Of a DNA stretch of 64,000 nucleotides, positions 63,401-64,000 are shown piece after piece (the stretch's first letter is position 1; each line of letters begins with the position of its first letter). Both the position numbers and the translations under genes were made by a program. Origin of the DNA: an uncultured Clostridia bacterium (lineage in GTDB: Bacteria > Bacillota > Clostridia > TANB77 > CAG-508); contig CALXET010000007.1 of assembly GCA_944387405.1 (NCBI GenBank), forward strand, positions 1-64,000. Reading direction: 5' to 3'. Below the pieces are notes generated by a model that had not been told where the DNA came from, ran no database searches, and saw nothing but the letters and a program-made list of their open reading frames with translations.

Positions 63401-64000
63401 AAAATTAAATATTTAATTTTAATTAATTTATTATTTATTTTATTAATTTATTTATTTTTTAATATTTTATCTAATATTTATTATTTTTTATTTTTATTTA
63501 TTATATTATTTATTTATATTTTTTTATTTTGTAATATTTTAATTTTTTATTATTTTTAAATATTTTAATAAATATAATTAATTTTATTTATTTTTTTATT
63601 ATTTTTATTTAATTATTTTTTATAATTATTTTTATTTTTTCTGATTTTATTTATTATTATTTTTATTGCCTTTTATTTTTTACTATTTTTTTATTTTTGA
63701 CTTTTTTTCTTCTCTTAAAATCCTTTTTAAGGCATTTTTATTTTTATTTAATATTATTTTATTTATGAATTTTAAATACTATAATTATTTATTATAATAT
63801 TGCTTAGATTTTCCTAATCCTTTATTTCCCTGAGTTCTGCTCATCCATTTTATTTATGTTTTTACTATTTATTTTTAATTTTTATATTTATTAATTTTTA
63901 TTTTATTTATTTTTTTTAATTTAATTTTATTGATTATTTTATTTTTTAATTTTTTATATTTTCTATTTTTTTATCCTTAATTTTTTATTAATTATATTTT
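63401..64000. repeat. Low-complexity, strongly T-rich non-coding tract
   Basis: Six hundred bases almost entirely of A and T, with T in excess on the plus strand (TTTATT-type units repeated irregularly). Only two short islands contain ordinary mixed sequence (~63710-63735 and ~63800-63855). No open reading frame of substance and no recognisable RNA. Confidence 0.7.

Noticed and set aside
1..64000. tRNA, rRNA, CRISPR, insertion sequences, att sites, prophage
   Set aside because: I looked for conserved TPsiC-like segments, regular direct repeats, transposase or integrase motifs and phage structural genes and found none.

Overview
The window is AT-rich and reads as a chromosome segment of an endospore-forming member of the Clostridia (Firmicutes). 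Evidence for spores: SpoIIE, SpoIIR, CwlD, SpmA/SpmB, two CotF-like coat proteins, a GerMN-domain protein and an AbrB-type regulator with a C-terminal zinc ribbon. Start codons are often TTG or GTG behind strong GGAGG-type ribosome binding sites. I saw no rRNA, tRNA, CRISPR array or complete mobile element. An uncultured gut clostridium is plausible, but that is inference.

Layout. 1-4976 (minus): a cell-elongation operon DUF4321-radC-mreB-mreC-mreD-mrdA(PBP2), cut by the left edge. 5100-10500: a mosaic of M23 peptidase, CotF-like coat genes, L,D-transpeptidase and four small self-contained gene cassettes. 10497-14500: ECF sigma/anti-sigma pair and PcrA helicase. 14600-16200: a decayed DUF4143 ATPase, a ZIP metal transporter with a +1 frameshift, and a 79-residue-class small gene. 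16515-24254: a ~2,580-residue surface protein. 24612-32158: RF1, a HipA-like remnant, a methyltransferase, TatD, another cassette and SMC. 32387-40633: HD-GYP, AIM24, CwlD, an M20 peptidase with a +1 frameshift, ECF transporter parts, FolC and FolT behind a tetrahydrofolate riboswitch, a pilin-like protein and AcpS. 40645-58903: unknown membrane protein, WG-repeat protein, acyl-ACP thioesterase, SpoIIE, a UDP-sugar pyrophosphorylase/phosphoglucomutase fusion, SpoIIR, MurA, WalJ-like hydrolase, SpmA/B, AbrB, slipin, RsmI, TrmN6-like enzyme and GerMN protein. 59061-63359: a double BadF/HgdC-type activase fused to dehydratase-like domains. The last 600 bases are nearly pure A/T.

Two observations stand out. 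First, the only two native genes with a broken frame (ZIP and M20) each carry one extra base at the same heptamer (Y-CTCGGA), placing an in-frame CGG where the family expects glycine GGA, about 35 codons before the true end. In a codon-by-codon scan of the other native genes I found no in-frame CGG at all. This suggests that CGG is a starved or unassigned codon here and that these are +1 frameshift sites. Second, five small genes of visibly higher G+C content, none of which I recognise, each sit in their own unit (consensus sigma-A promoter, strong Shine-Dalgarno, one ORF, hairpin terminator) scattered between native genes. All five contain in-frame CGG. They look like imported single-gene cassettes.
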